A model generated the notes under the pieces. The model ran no database searches and had not been told where the DNA came from. It worked only from the letters and a program-made list of their open reading frames with translations. 64,000 nucleotides of DNA from Caulobacter zeae (GTDB lineage Bacteria > Pseudomonadota > Alphaproteobacteria > Caulobacterales > Caulobacteraceae), in NCBI RefSeq assembly GCF_002858925.1, contig NZ_PJRS01000012.1, forward strand, positions 48,874-112,873, read 5' to 3'. Positions 50,664 through 58,153 of the stretch are shown one piece after another. The stretch's first letter is position 1. Each line of letters starts with the position of its first letter. A program made the translations under genes and the position numbers.

Positions 50664-51821
50664 ATGGCGATCGCGCATTTTCACCGCCTACGTAAGACCC
50701 TCGAAGGTCTGTTTCCGGAACGCCATCTGTATGTCCGCTCGGGCGGCGAGATGCGCGGCTACGTGCTTTCCACGGGCAAGCAGATGGCCTGCGCCGCCGG
50801 CGTCGGCGCCGCGGCGCTGTGGATGGGCGTCTGCACAGCGGCGATGCTGGTCAACACCGTGGCTGTCAGCAACACCGACCAGGTCGTCCTCAAGCAGAAG
50901 GCCTATTACGAGCGCCTCAACGCCGACCGCCAGGCGCGCCTGAACAGCGCCGTGGCCCAGTTGTCGGCCACCAGCGGTTCGCTCGACGACCTGGCCATGT
51001 CGGTCGAGAAGCGCCACGCGGCCCTGGCCCTGCTGGTCAGCGACTTCAAGGGCGCGCCCGGCGCCGCCCAGGCCCTGGCCCTGGCCGTCAGCAAGCCCGC
51101 CATCGGCGACGCCTCGCCCGTCGAGCGCATCCAGGCCACCCGCATGGACCAGGAGCGCCTGATCGACGCCGCCGAGGGCTTCGCCAAGAGCCGGGCCGAG
51201 CGGCTGCGCCTGGCCATGCGCATGGCCGGCCTCGACGCCGGCAGCTTCACCGGCCGCGGCGCCTCGCTGGGCGGCCCGCTGATCGAGGCCAAGGACCCGC
51301 GCGCCCTGGCCGCCGTGCTGGACGTCGACGAGGAGTTCGCCGCCCGCATCCACCGCGCCGCCAGCGACATGTCGGACATGCGCAGCCTCGGCGCGGCGGC
51401 CCAGCGCCTGCCGTTCAACCGCCCGACCGCCAATCCGGCCCTGTCGAGCAGCTACGGCGTGCGCTTCGACCCGTTCACGCACCGCCCGGCCTTCCATTCG
51501 GGCCTCGACTTCCCCGGCGCCTTCTACACGCCGATCATGGCCACCGCGCCCGGCGTCATCTCGTTCACCGGCGTCCGCTCGGGCTATGGCAACACCGTCG
51601 AGATCGACCATGGCGGCGGCTTCAAGACCCGCTACGCCCACCTGCAAGGCATCGCCGTGCGCGTGGGCCAGCGCGTGGTGATCGGCCAGCGCGTCGGCGC
51701 CATGGGCTCCACCGGCCGCTCCACCGGCCCGCACCTCCACTACGAGGTCTGGGTCAATGGTCGCGCCCAGAACCCCAACCGCTTCCTCAAGGCAGGCGAG
51801 TATGTTCAGCAAGCCGGCTAA
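50664..51821 (+). CDS. M23 (LytM) peptidoglycan endopeptidase, bactofilin partner
   Basis: 385 residues: a cytoplasmic N-terminus, one membrane helix (about 42-65), a periplasmic coiled coil (about 75-200), and a C-terminal LytM domain. Zinc/active-site motifs are present: HSGLDFPG, the NTVEIDHGGGFKTRYAHL block and GPHLHYEVW. With these motifs it should be an active D,D-endopeptidase anchored in the inner membrane. The bactofilin gene starts within its last 20 bp. The bacA-linked M23 peptidases (LmdC type) cooperate with bactofilin in local wall growth. Confidence 0.93.
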   Translation: MAIAHFHRLRKTLEGLFPERHLYVRSGGEMRGYVLSTGKQMACAAGVGAAALWMGVCTAAMLVNTVAVSNTDQVVLKQKAYYERLNADRQARLNSAVAQLSATSGSLDDLAMSVEKRHAALALLVSDFKGAPGAAQALALAVSKPAIGDASPVERIQATRMDQERLIDAAEGFAKSRAERLRLAMRMAGLDAGSFTGRGASLGGPLIEAKDPRALAAVLDVDEEFAARIHRAASDMSDMRSLGAAAQRLPFNRPTANPALSSSYGVRFDPFTHRPAFHSGLDFPGAFYTPIMATAPGVISFTGVRSGYGNTVEIDHGGGFKTRYAHLQGIAVRVGQRVVIGQRVGAMGSTGRSTGPHLHYEVWVNGRAQNPNRFLKAGEYVQQAG

Positions 51822-52296
51822 GGGGTCCAAGACCCCCGTCCAGATCGAGCCCCTGCCCCTTCCGGCCGCCGCGCCCGCCGACCAGGTCCGCAAGGCCCCG
51901 CCGCGCGTGGCTTCGCTGATCTCGGCCGACATCACCATCGAGGGCGGCGTCAGCGGCGACGGCGAGCTTCAGATCGACGGCGTGGTGCGCGGCGACGTCC
52001 GCGTCGGCCGCCTGACCGTCGGCGAGACCGGCCATGTCGAGGGCGGCGTCTACGCCGAGGCCGTCGAGATCCGCGGCCGCGTCGTCGGCGCGATCACCGC
52101 CAAGCAGGTTCGCCTCTACGGCACGGCCTATGTCGACGGCGACATCACCCACGAACAGCTGGCCATGGAAACCGGCGCCTTCTTCCAGGGCCGCAGCCTG
52201 AAGTTCCAACGCCAGGCCCCGCCGCAGGCGGCGCCCGTGGCCGTCGCGCCCGCTCCGGTCGCCGACCTGACGCTTACGGCCAAGCCGGTCGGCTAA
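51802..52296 (+). CDS. bacA: Bactofilin (BacA-like)
   Basis: 164 residues. A short basic N-terminus (MFSKPAKGSK) that may touch the membrane and a Pro-rich linker lead to the bactofilin beta-helix (about 50-140: ISADITIEGGVSGDGELQIDGVVRGDVRVG) and a Pro/Val tail. It polymerises without nucleotide into sheets at the inner membrane that localise cell-wall enzymes, in Caulobacter at the stalk base. Its start overlaps the end of the M23 gene by 20 bp, so the two are coupled. Confidence 0.95.
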   Translation: MFSKPAKGSKTPVQIEPLPLPAAAPADQVRKAPPRVASLISADITIEGGVSGDGELQIDGVVRGDVRVGRLTVGETGHVEGGVYAEAVEIRGRVVGAITAKQVRLYGTAYVDGDITHEQLAMETGAFFQGRSLKFQRQAPPQAAPVAVAPAPVADLTLTAKPVG

Positions 52297-52304
52297 GGCC
52301 TCGC

Positions 52305-52393
52305 CGTCCTCGCCCTTCGACAAGCTCAGGGTGAGGACGAGTTACCAAGGCGCCATTCAGAACCTCATCCTGAGCTTGTCGAAGGACGAGGTT
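52305..52393. repeat. REP-like inverted pair (family B)
   Basis: Inverted copies of CTTCGACAAGCTCAGGGTGAGG and its partner, lying between the bactofilin stop and the prfB terminator. Confidence 0.9.
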
Positions 52394-52413
52394 CTGCTTC
52401 CAGGTCCGCCCAA

Positions 52414-52446
52414 AACGAAAAACGCCCCGGATCGCTCCGGGGCGTT
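52414..52446 (-). terminator. Intrinsic terminator of prfB
   Basis: A 10-bp perfect stem (52421-52430 with 52437-52446, loop ATCGCT). On the minus strand it is followed by TTTTTCGTTTTG, giving a classic terminator 27 bp past the prfB stop. Confidence 0.9.
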
Positions 52447-52473
52447 CGTCTTTTCAGGATCCACCGAAAGGCC

Positions 52474-53596
52474 TCAGCCCTCGGAAGCGTCCCGCGTCGC
52501 GCCGACCCGCTGGGCCAGCGAGGCGCCCATGAAGGCGTCCAGGTCGCCGTCGAGCACGCCGTCCGTGTCGGAGGTCTCGACGTTGGTCCGCAGGTCCTTG
52601 ACCATCTGGTACGGCTGCAGGACGTACGACCGGATCTGGTGACCCCAGCCGATGTCGGTCTTCTGGTCGTGCAGCGCCTGCTGGGCGGCTTCCCGCTTCT
52701 GCAGTTCGGCCTCATAGAGGCGCGCGCGCAGCATCTTCCACGCCTCGTCGCGGTTCTGGTGCTGCGAGCGCCCCGACTGGCAGGCCACCACGATCCCGGT
52801 CGGGGCGTGCGTCAGACGCACGGCCGAGTCGGTCTTGTTGATGTGCTGACCGCCGGCCCCCGAGGCGCGATAGGTGTCGGTGCGCACGTCGGCCGGATTG
52901 ATCTCGATCTCGATCGTGTCGTCGATCACGGGATAGACCCAGGCCGAGGCGAACGAGGTGTGGCGACGGGCGCTGCTGTCATACGGGCTGATGCGCACCA
53001 GGCGGTGCACGCCGGCCTCGGTCTTCAGCCAGCCATAGGCGTTGGGACCCTTGACCAGCAGCGTGGCCGACTTGATGCCGGCCTGGTCGCCGTCGGTCTC
53101 TTCGATCAGCTCGGTGGTCATGCCGTGGGCGTTGGCCCAGCGGGTGTACATCCGCAGCAGGATGCCCGCCCAGTCGCACGACTCGGTGCCGCCGGCGCCG
53201 GAGTTGATTTCGACATAGGCGTCGTTGCCGTCGGCTTCGCCCGACAGCAGGGCCTCCAGTTCGGCGCGGGCGGCGCGTTCCTTGATGGCCTTGAGCTGGG
53301 CGCGGGCGTCGTTCAGCGAGTCCTCGTCGGACTCCATGTCGGCCAGCTCGGCGTATTCGAGCGCGTCCTTGACGTCGCGTTCGATGCTCTGCACGGCCTC
53401 GACCTTGGCGGCCAGGTTGGCGCGCTCGCGCGACACGGCCTGGGCCTCGGTCGGACGGTCCCACAGCGTCGGGTCTTCGACCCGCGCGTTCAGTTCATCG
53501 AGTTTTCTAAGGGCGACATCCCAGTCAAAGACGCCTCCTGAGCAGTCCAACGGACTGCTCGATGTCGGCCGCGGCGGCCTCGACATCCGGTCTCAT
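52474..53596 (-). CDS. prfB: Peptide chain release factor 2 with programmed +1 frameshift
   Basis: RF2 releases peptides at UGA and UAA. The true start is the ATG at 53596 (GGAG upstream). It gives 23 codons ([15 protein letters not shown]...RRL), then CTT TGA C. Slipping +1 at the in-frame TGA (53525-53527) joins it to the long frame starting DWDVALRKL (from 53526) for about 373 residues, the normal RF2 length. The GGQ catalytic loop ([11 protein letters not shown]) and the Ser-Pro-Tyr recognition-type segment are present. An annotation without the frameshift loses the conserved N-terminus. Confidence 0.95.
53524..53539 (-). promoter_or_regulatory. prfB programmed frameshift site
   Basis: AGGAGG-CGT-CTT-TGA-C has the same order and spacing as the E. 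coli site (AGGGGG-TAT-CTT-TGA-C): an internal Shine-Dalgarno three bases before the slippery CTT, then the UGA that RF2 itself reads. Low RF2 favours the +1 shift and restores RF2. Confidence 0.95.
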
Positions 53597-53703
53597 CACG
53601 TAGCTCCGTGACACAAAGTAAGGGCGCGGGAGATAGCCCGCCACCAGATTCAGCGCAACCGCGCCGGCTGCTCGAAAGTGGAAACGGCGACTCTTCAGCC
53701 GAT

Positions 53704-53789
53704 AACCTCGTCCTTCGACAGGCTCAGGATGAGGTTTTCCACGGCCCGAAACAGGGTCCTCATCTTGAGCTTGTCGAAGGACGAGGACC
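53704..53789. repeat. REP-like inverted pair (family B)
   Basis: CTTCGACAGGCTCAGGATGAGG and its inverted partner, in the 203-bp gap between the PBP1A stop and the prfB start. The rest of the gap holds the prfB promoter region, with no motif I can name. Confidence 0.9.
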
Positions 53790-53799
53790 CCGCACAGTT

Positions 53800-56181
53800 C
53801 TAGTAAAGCCCGCTGATGTCCGGCGTCTTGGGCTGTTGCTTGGGCTGCGGGTCGGACGGCGAAGGCTGGCCGGTCGGCACGCCGTTGGGCCAGGCGTCGC
53901 CGTACGAGATCGGTCCGCCGGTGGGCGTCGGCGCGGCGACCTTGGGCTCGGTGCCGGGGCGGAAGGCCTCGCGGATGCCGCGCACCATGGCGAACTTGGC
54001 CGTCTTCGGCGGCTTGAAGTCGGTCTTGGGCTTGTCCTTCAGCGCCACCTTCATGAAGTCGATGAACACCGGCACGGCGTCCTGCGAGCCGGTTTCGCCG
54101 GCCCCCAGCGAGCGGTTGTCGTCGAAGCCGACGAACACGCCGACGATCAGGTCGGGCGAATAGCCGATGAACCAGGCGCTGCGGTACTCGTTGGTGGTGC
54201 CGGTCTTGCCGGCCAGCGGATAGCCCAGCTGGCTGACCGAGGCGGCCGTGCCGCGCTGGACCACGCCCTGCAGCATCGAGGTGATCTGGTAGGCCGTGAC
54301 CGGGTCCATAACCTGCTCGCCCGGCGCGGTGACGCGCGGGCTTTCGTCGCCGTTGAAACCGGCGGTGCAGCGCGGGCAGTCGCGCTTGTCGGCGCGGAAG
54401 ATCACCTTGCCCTCGCGGTCCTGCACCAGTTCGATCAGGTGCGGCTCGATGCGGCGGCCGCCGTTGGCGAACGGCGCATAGGCGGCCGTGATCTTGAACG
54501 GCGTGGTCTCGCCGGCCCCGAGCGCCATGGCCAGCACGGGCGCCATGTCGCGCGTCACGCCGGTCTTCTTGGACATCTCGATGATCTTCTTCATGCCCAC
54601 GCCCTGGGCCAGGCGCACGGTCATGGCGTTGACCGACCGCTCCAGGCCCTTGCGCAGCGGCAGGGCGCCGTAGAACTTCTTCTCGTAGTTCTCCGGGCTC
54701 CAGTCCTGGCCGTTGGCGCCCTTGAAGGTGATGGCGCTGTCCAGGATCACGCTGGCCGGCGTGTAGCCGTTCTCCAGCGCGGTGGCGTAGACGAACGGCT
54801 TGAACGACGAACCGGGCTGGCGCATCGCCTGGGTCGCCCGGTTGAAGTTCGACAGCGAGAACGAATAGCCGCCCACCAGGGCCACGACGCGGCCGGTATA
54901 GGGCTCGATGGCCACCAGCGCGCCGTTGACGGCCGGGACCTGCTTGAGGCGATAGGACGAGGTTCCGGCCACCTGCTCGACGAACACCAGGTCGCCGACC
55001 TTCAGGCCCTTGCCGGCCTTGGCCCAGGCGATGTCTTCACCGGTGAGGCTGCCCTCCCCTTCGTCCTTGACCAGCCGCACGCCGCCGCCGGCCGAGGTGA
55101 CGACGGCCGCGCGCCAGCCGCGACGCTCCGAGGGCGGACGCTTGGCCTGGGCGGCCTTCTCCCAGCCCTCGTCCAGGCTCTCGACATGGCCCCAGGCCCC
55201 GCGCCAGCCGTGGCGGCGGTCGTATTTCTCCAATCCGTCCATCAGCGAGGCCCGCGCCGCCGTCTGCAGCGTCGGGTCCAGCGTGGTGCGCATGTAGTAG
55301 CCGCCCTCGCTGATCCGGTCGCCCAGCGTGGCCATGCCGCGCTGGCGCACTTCCTCGACGAAGTAGTCGGCGTCGGCATAGGCCGCGCGCTTGGGCGCGG
55401 GCTGCACCACCAGGTCCTCGGCCTTGGCCTTCTCGGCCTCGGCGCGGCTGACCCAGCCAAGGTCGGCCATCTGGTCGAGGATCCAGTTGCGGCGGGCGAT
55501 GGCTTTGCCCTTGTTGCGGATCGGATGGTAGTTGTCGGGCCCTTTGGGCAGGGCGGCCAGATAGGCGGCTTCCGACAGCGAAAGCTCGGGCAGCGACTTG
55601 CCGAAATAGTTGTAGGCGGCCGCGCCGACGCCGAACGAGCGGTAACCCAGCCAGATTTCGTTGAGGTACAGTTCCAGGATCTGCTGCTTGTCGAGCGACT
55701 GCTCCAGGCGCCGCGCCAGGATCGCTTCCTTGAACTTGCGGCCGACCGTGGCGTCGCTGGTCAGGAGGACGTTCTTGGCCACCTGCTGAGTGATGGTCGA
55801 GCCGCCTTCCAGGCGACGGCCGCGCATGGCGTTGCCGACGTTCTTGAGCATGGCGCGCGAGAAGCCGCCCACGTCGACGCCGCCGTGCTTGAAGAAGTTG
55901 CGGTCCTCGGCGGCCATGAAGGCCTGGGCCAACTGCGGCGGGATCTGGTCGTAGGGCACGAAGATCCGGCGCTCTTTCGAGTATTCGCCGATCAGGGTGC
56001 CGTCCCAGGCGTAGACGCGCGTCGCCGTCGGCGGACGATAGTCCTGCAGTTCGCCGGCGTCGGGCATGTCGTGGAACAGCCACGCGGCATAGATGGCGAT
56101 GGCGAACCCCGCCACCGCGATCGTCGACAGCACCGCGACGCCGGCTATGGCGATCCATCTTTCGGCGGGCTTCAAGTCCAC
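53800..56181 (-). CDS. mrcA: Penicillin-binding protein 1A (bifunctional)
   Basis: 793 residues. One N-terminal membrane helix (about 10-35). A GT51 glycosyltransferase domain has catalytic Glu92 in AAEDRNFF and GGSTITQQVAKN. An OB-like insert follows, then a transpeptidase with GSSFKPF (nucleophile Ser), RSVNAM and AGKTGTT. It polymerises and crosslinks peptidoglycan from the inner membrane. The C-terminus is a Pro/Gln-rich tail. It is third in the bacA-prfB-PBP1A-amiC cluster, same strand as amiC and prfB but separated by REP-like loci. Confidence 0.96.
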   Translation of the reverse strand: MDLKPAERWIAIAGVAVLSTIAVAGFAIAIYAAWLFHDMPDAGELQDYRPPTATRVYAWDGTLIGEYSKERRIFVPYDQIPPQLAQAFMAAEDRNFFKHGGVDVGGFSRAMLKNVGNAMRGRRLEGGSTITQQVAKNVLLTSDATVGRKFKEAILARRLEQSLDKQQILELYLNEIWLGYRSFGVGAAAYNYFGKSLPELSLSEAAYLAALPKGPDNYHPIRNKGKAIARRNWILDQMADLGWVSRAEAEKAKAEDLVVQPAPKRAAYADADYFVEEVRQRGMATLGDRISEGGYYMRTTLDPTLQTAARASLMDGLEKYDRRHGWRGAWGHVESLDEGWEKAAQAKRPPSERRGWRAAVVTSAGGGVRLVKDEGEGSLTGEDIAWAKAGKGLKVGDLVFVEQVAGTSSYRLKQVPAVNGALVAIEPYTGRVVALVGGYSFSLSNFNRATQAMRQPGSSFKPFVYATALENGYTPASVILDSAITFKGANGQDWSPENYEKKFYGALPLRKGLERSVNAMTVRLAQGVGMKKIIEMSKKTGVTRDMAPVLAMALGAGETTPFKITAAYAPFANGGRRIEPHLIELVQDREGKVIFRADKRDCPRCTAGFNGDESPRVTAPGEQVMDPVTAYQITSMLQGVVQRGTAASVSQLGYPLAGKTGTTNEYRSAWFIGYSPDLIVGVFVGFDDNRSLGAGETGSQDAVPVFIDFMKVALKDKPKTDFKPPKTAKFAMVRGIREAFRPGTEPKVAAPTPTGGPISYGDAWPNGVPTGQPSPSDPQPKQQPKTPDISGLY

Positions 56182-56299
56182 ACGGCCTCCGTCGAACGGC
56201 GCAACGCGCGCACGTTCAAATCATCCAGAGGATGGCTGTAACCCGCATCGGGCGAGGCGCCAACTTGGTGCGGTTGGAGTTTCTGCCGACGCCCTGCGT

Positions 56300-56394
56300 G
56301 GTCCTCGCCCTTCGACGGGCTCAGGATGAGGACCAGATACACGCACAGACAGATGAGAAACCTCACCCTGAGCTTGTCGAAGGGCGGGGTTTCC
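56300..56394. repeat. REP-like inverted pair (family B)
   Basis: Inverted CTTCGACGGGCTCAGGATGAGG-type units with outer arms (GGTCCTC/GAGGACC and AAACC/GGTTT). The pair lies between the amiC stop and the PBP1A start. Confidence 0.9.
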
Positions 56395-56417
56395 GCCCTC
56401 GAAACTCAAGAGCCCCC

Positions 56418-57614
56418 TCAGCGAGCGCTGATCCGGGTCTGGGCCGCGAAATAGGTTTCGATCGAGCTGGCCACGGCGTTCATCAGCCGTTCGCGACCGG
56501 CCGGGCTCTTCAGCAGCTTCTCGTCGTCGACATTGGTCATGAAGCCCATCTCGAGCAGCACAGCCGGCACGTCCGGCGCCAGAAGCACGATGAAGCCGGC
56601 GTCGCGGTGGCTGCGGCGCAGCAGGACGGTCTCGTCGCCGACCTTTTCCAGCAGGGTCTCGGCGAAGGCGGCCGACCGGTTCTTGGTGGCGCGCTGCGAC
56701 AGGTCCAGCAGGATCTGGCCGACGGCGCGGTCGCGGCCCGGCAGGCTGGCCTTCATCAGCCAGTCGTCTTTTTCCAGCACCCGGGCGGCGCGCTCGGCGC
56801 CCTTCTCCGACAAGGTGTAGACGCTGGCGCCGCGGGTGCCGACATCGGGCCCTGAGTCGGCGTGCAGCGAGATGAACAGGTCCGCGTCGGCGCGGCGGGC
56901 GATCTGCACGCGCGATTCCAGCGGGATGAAGGTGTCGGTGTCGCGGGTCAGCACGACGATGAAGCGGCCGGACTTCTCCAGCTTGGTCTTCAGCGCCTTG
57001 GCCGCGGCCAGGGTGACGTCCTTCTCGTTGGTGTTGGCGCCGGCCGAGCCGGGATCCTTGCCGCCGTGGCCGGCGTCGATGACGATCGTCTTCTTCAGCT
57101 TCAGCGTCGCGGGCTTGACCGGGGTCGAGACGGTGGTCGGACGCATCACCGACGCGCCGGCCGAGGCCGGATCGGCGGCGGCCAGGTCGATCACATAGCG
57201 GAAGGCGGTCGCGCCGTCGGCCGGCGGCAGCAGGAAGCGGCGCTTGACCACGGCCTTGGAGGACAGATCCAGCGACAGCCGGGCGCCGCCGGCGGCCTCG
57301 TCGATGACCCAGCGGTCGACCAGGCCATGGCCCGCGCCCTGCAGGTCGCCGGAAACCGTCACGTTGGGCAGGCCCACCACGACTCGGCTGGCCGCGGCGC
57401 CGTCGCCGATCAGCTTGCCCACCGCCGCGCGGTCCAGGTCGATGACGACTCGGGTCTCGGCGCGGTCGCCGCCGAAGCGGACCTTCTGGACGCCGGCGGC
57501 CGGCGCGGGGCCTTGAACGGTCGCGACGGCCACACCGGCGAGCGCCAGGGCGCCGACGATCAAGGCCGCCTTCGCCCAACCCGTTCTCGCTGCTCCGATG
57601 ACGACCTTACGCAT
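56418..57614 (-). CDS. amiC: N-acetylmuramoyl-L-alanine amidase (AmiC type)
   Basis: 398 residues. Signal peptide (about 1-35), an AMIN domain (about 40-150) that targets the septum or wall, and a C-terminal amidase_3 domain. Zinc ligands are His183 (IDAGHGGKDPG), Glu197 (NEKDV) and His251 (SLHAD), with the catalytic Glu in VLLEMGFM. It cuts the amide between MurNAc and L-Ala to split daughter cells. Divergent from rne and upstream of PBP1A on the same strand. Confidence 0.96.
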   Translation of the reverse strand: MRKVVIGAARTGWAKAALIVGALALAGVAVATVQGPAPAAGVQKVRFGGDRAETRVVIDLDRAAVGKLIGDGAAASRVVVGLPNVTVSGDLQGAGHGLVDRWVIDEAAGGARLSLDLSSKAVVKRRFLLPPADGATAFRYVIDLAAADPASAGASVMRPTTVSTPVKPATLKLKKTIVIDAGHGGKDPGSAGANTNEKDVTLAAAKALKTKLEKSGRFIVVLTRDTDTFIPLESRVQIARRADADLFISLHADSGPDVGTRGASVYTLSEKGAERAARVLEKDDWLMKASLPGRDRAVGQILLDLSQRATKNRSAAFAETLLEKVGDETVLLRRSHRDAGFIVLLAPDVPAVLLEMGFMTNVDDEKLLKSPAGRERLMNAVASSIETYFAAQTRISAR

Positions 57615-57738
57615 TACCGCCCAGCCAATGGCGTTACCTGAAAAACCAATGACGGATATCGCCCGGGGCCGGTAGAGAAACCGTTAAGGAAACCGTCGAC
57701 TTCATCAATTTCGTCGGTTGCTCCACGGCGCTTTTCAT

Positions 57739-57761
57739 TTGTCTTCCGATGTTGCTAAAGT
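57739..57761 (+). promoter_or_regulatory. Candidate rne promoter
   Basis: TTGTCT (57739-57744) and GCTAAAGT (57754-57761) resemble the Caulobacter housekeeping promoter (TTGACGS, N10-14, GCTANAWC). The spacer is slightly short. Confidence 0.4.
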
Positions 57762-58153
57762 GGCGCCGTGCGCGGAGCGACGTCGTCAGACATGGCGCTT
57801 TGCGTGAGTGGTTCCCAAATGACGGACGCGTCCATAGCGCCCTCATGCCGGAGCCGCCGGACTTTGGAGTTTGCGGGCGATGGTCGGCGCGGGGCGGATG
57901 TCTCGACGGCCAAAGCCCAAAAGGGCCCGCGTCGGGCCCTGGCCGTTCCCGGCGACGACGCGTCATCCGATCCGCGCCACCCGGCGCGTCAAAGGAAACA
58001 AACGAAACCCCATGGGCTGCGCCGCACCCGATCGCCTCTGGCAACCGCCCTTCGAACTTCGCTTCGGCGAAGTCGCGGTCTGCGATGCGCGCGCCCTCCT
58101 TTCATATCGGCGCCCGGGCCTCGCGCCCGCCGCGCGCCGTGGAGATTCCCTGT
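57762..58153 (+). ncRNA. Long 5' untranslated leader of rne
   Basis: About 390 bp precede the rne start without a convincing gene. It contains a perfect AGGGCCCG/CGGGCCCT hairpin (57922-57940). Long, structured rne leaders are known in E. coli to let RNase E degrade its own mRNA; the same control here is inference. Confidence 0.5.

Noticed and set aside
53586..53596. prfB starting at 53586 in the main frame.
   Set aside because: That frame begins with a non-conserved Pro/Ser stretch. The 23-codon zero frame plus +1 shift gives the conserved RF2 N-terminus.
53608..56241. An 877-codon open frame opposite PBP1A.
   Set aside because: It is a mirror of PBP1A codon bias with Leu/Gly/Ala/His-rich composition and no domain. 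PBP1A has all its catalytic motifs on the other strand.
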